A stretch of 64,000 bases of DNA. Origin: Rhipidocladum racemiflorum. Lineage: Eukaryota; Streptophyta; Magnoliopsida; Poales; Poaceae. The position numbers and the translations under genes were made by a program. Under the pieces are notes generated by a model, which had not been told where the DNA came from, did no database searches, and saw only the letters and a program-made list of their open reading frames with translations. Positions 63,905 to 64,000 of the stretch are shown here, piece by piece. The stretch lies in NCBI GenBank assembly GCA_036346355.1, contig CM070592.1, positions 38,094,193 through 38,158,192 of the forward strand, written 5' to 3'. How positions within the stretch are numbered: position 1 is the first letter of the stretch; each line of letters begins with the position of its first letter.

Positions 63905-64000
63905 GGGCATCTCCAATGGTGTAGTCAACTACTAGCTATAAGAAGTGTACATGTCATCTATAGATAGCTAATAGACAACCTCTCCAATGGACTAGCTATA
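63905..64000. mobile_element. Tourist-like MITE, copy in tandem unit 2 (cut by window)
   Basis: Starts GGGCATCTCCAATGG after TTA and is identical to the first 96 bp of the MITE at 63463. Confidence 0.9.

Larger units (their letters stand above)
63303..64000. repeat. 442-bp tandem duplication, running off the window
   Basis: TGAGCCATGCCTCATCTC starts at 63303 and again at 63745. The first unit is complete and the second has 256 bp before the edge, with only a few differences. Each unit is a short host piece, a Helitron 5' part and a Tourist-like MITE. Confidence 0.92.

Noticed and set aside
1..64000. tRNA, rRNA or small-nuclear RNA genes
   Set aside because: I looked for cloverleaf A/B boxes and conserved rRNA words by eye; only primer-binding sites complementary to tRNA ends were found.

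Overview
This window is repeat-dense nuclear DNA from a flowering plant, almost certainly a grass. The evidence is GC-rich codon use in captured coding pieces, Pack-MULE style gene capture, Tourist- and Stowaway-like MITEs, CACTA and hAT derivatives, Helitron termini of the TC...CTAG type, and several LTR families that start TGTAACACC. Rice or a relative is an inference from overall texture; no species can be named from the sequence alone. I found no intact host gene. Host coding sequence appears only as fragments: a WD40 gene piece (LWD1/TTG1-like) inside a Pack-MULE, the 3' end of a STY-type protein kinase gene broken by a frameshift and a stop, and several exon-like pieces I cannot name.

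Layout. 1-1801: decayed Ty3/gypsy gag-pol on the minus strand and a nearby LTR-like piece. 1949-3209: a Pack-MULE with 165-bp terminal inverted repeats carrying the WD40 fragment, with a MITE inside its left repeat. 3698-9093: a minus-strand solo LTR split by a full-length but inactive Ty1/copia element (3719-8717). 9887-10848: non-autonomous hAT. 11612-13902: two oppositely oriented pieces of a large LTR, then a CACTA end. 15478-19712: Helitron termini and a large, interrupted inverted repeat. 20537-24202: 3.67-kb solo LTR with a target-site duplication. 25492-27073: truncated minus-strand copia. 28866-29430: LTR fragment on the minus strand. 30186-34452: a 1.24-kb direct duplication separated by a Helitron-ended insertion. 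34631-35399: CACTA derivative. 36559-37489: hAT derivative. 40118-43611: another large LTR. 46176-58593: a third large solo LTR split by a young 8.85-kb non-coding LTR element (48519-57367). 58732-59500: kinase pseudogene. 60276-62129: a gag-only copia element. 63303 to the window end: a 442-bp tandem duplication made of a Helitron 5' end plus a Tourist-like MITE.

The most unusual signal is inside the large LTRs. Five different LTRs share an ordered set of modules that looks like a spliced mini-gene: an exon whose length is a multiple of three in all five (54, 57, 69, 72, 81 nt), followed each time by the GC-AG donor consensus AG|GCAAGT, a long intron holding two conserved palindromes, a covarying GAGT...ACTC hairpin just before a 3' splice site, and a last exon that in five copies stays open in the same phase to a stop. 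In most copies the exons encode acidic peptides. This needs RNA evidence, but it is not explained by ordinary LTR function.

The genes do not work together as a pathway. The window records repeated insertion, capture, duplication and decay, with at least four levels of nesting dated in relative order by intact target-site duplications.
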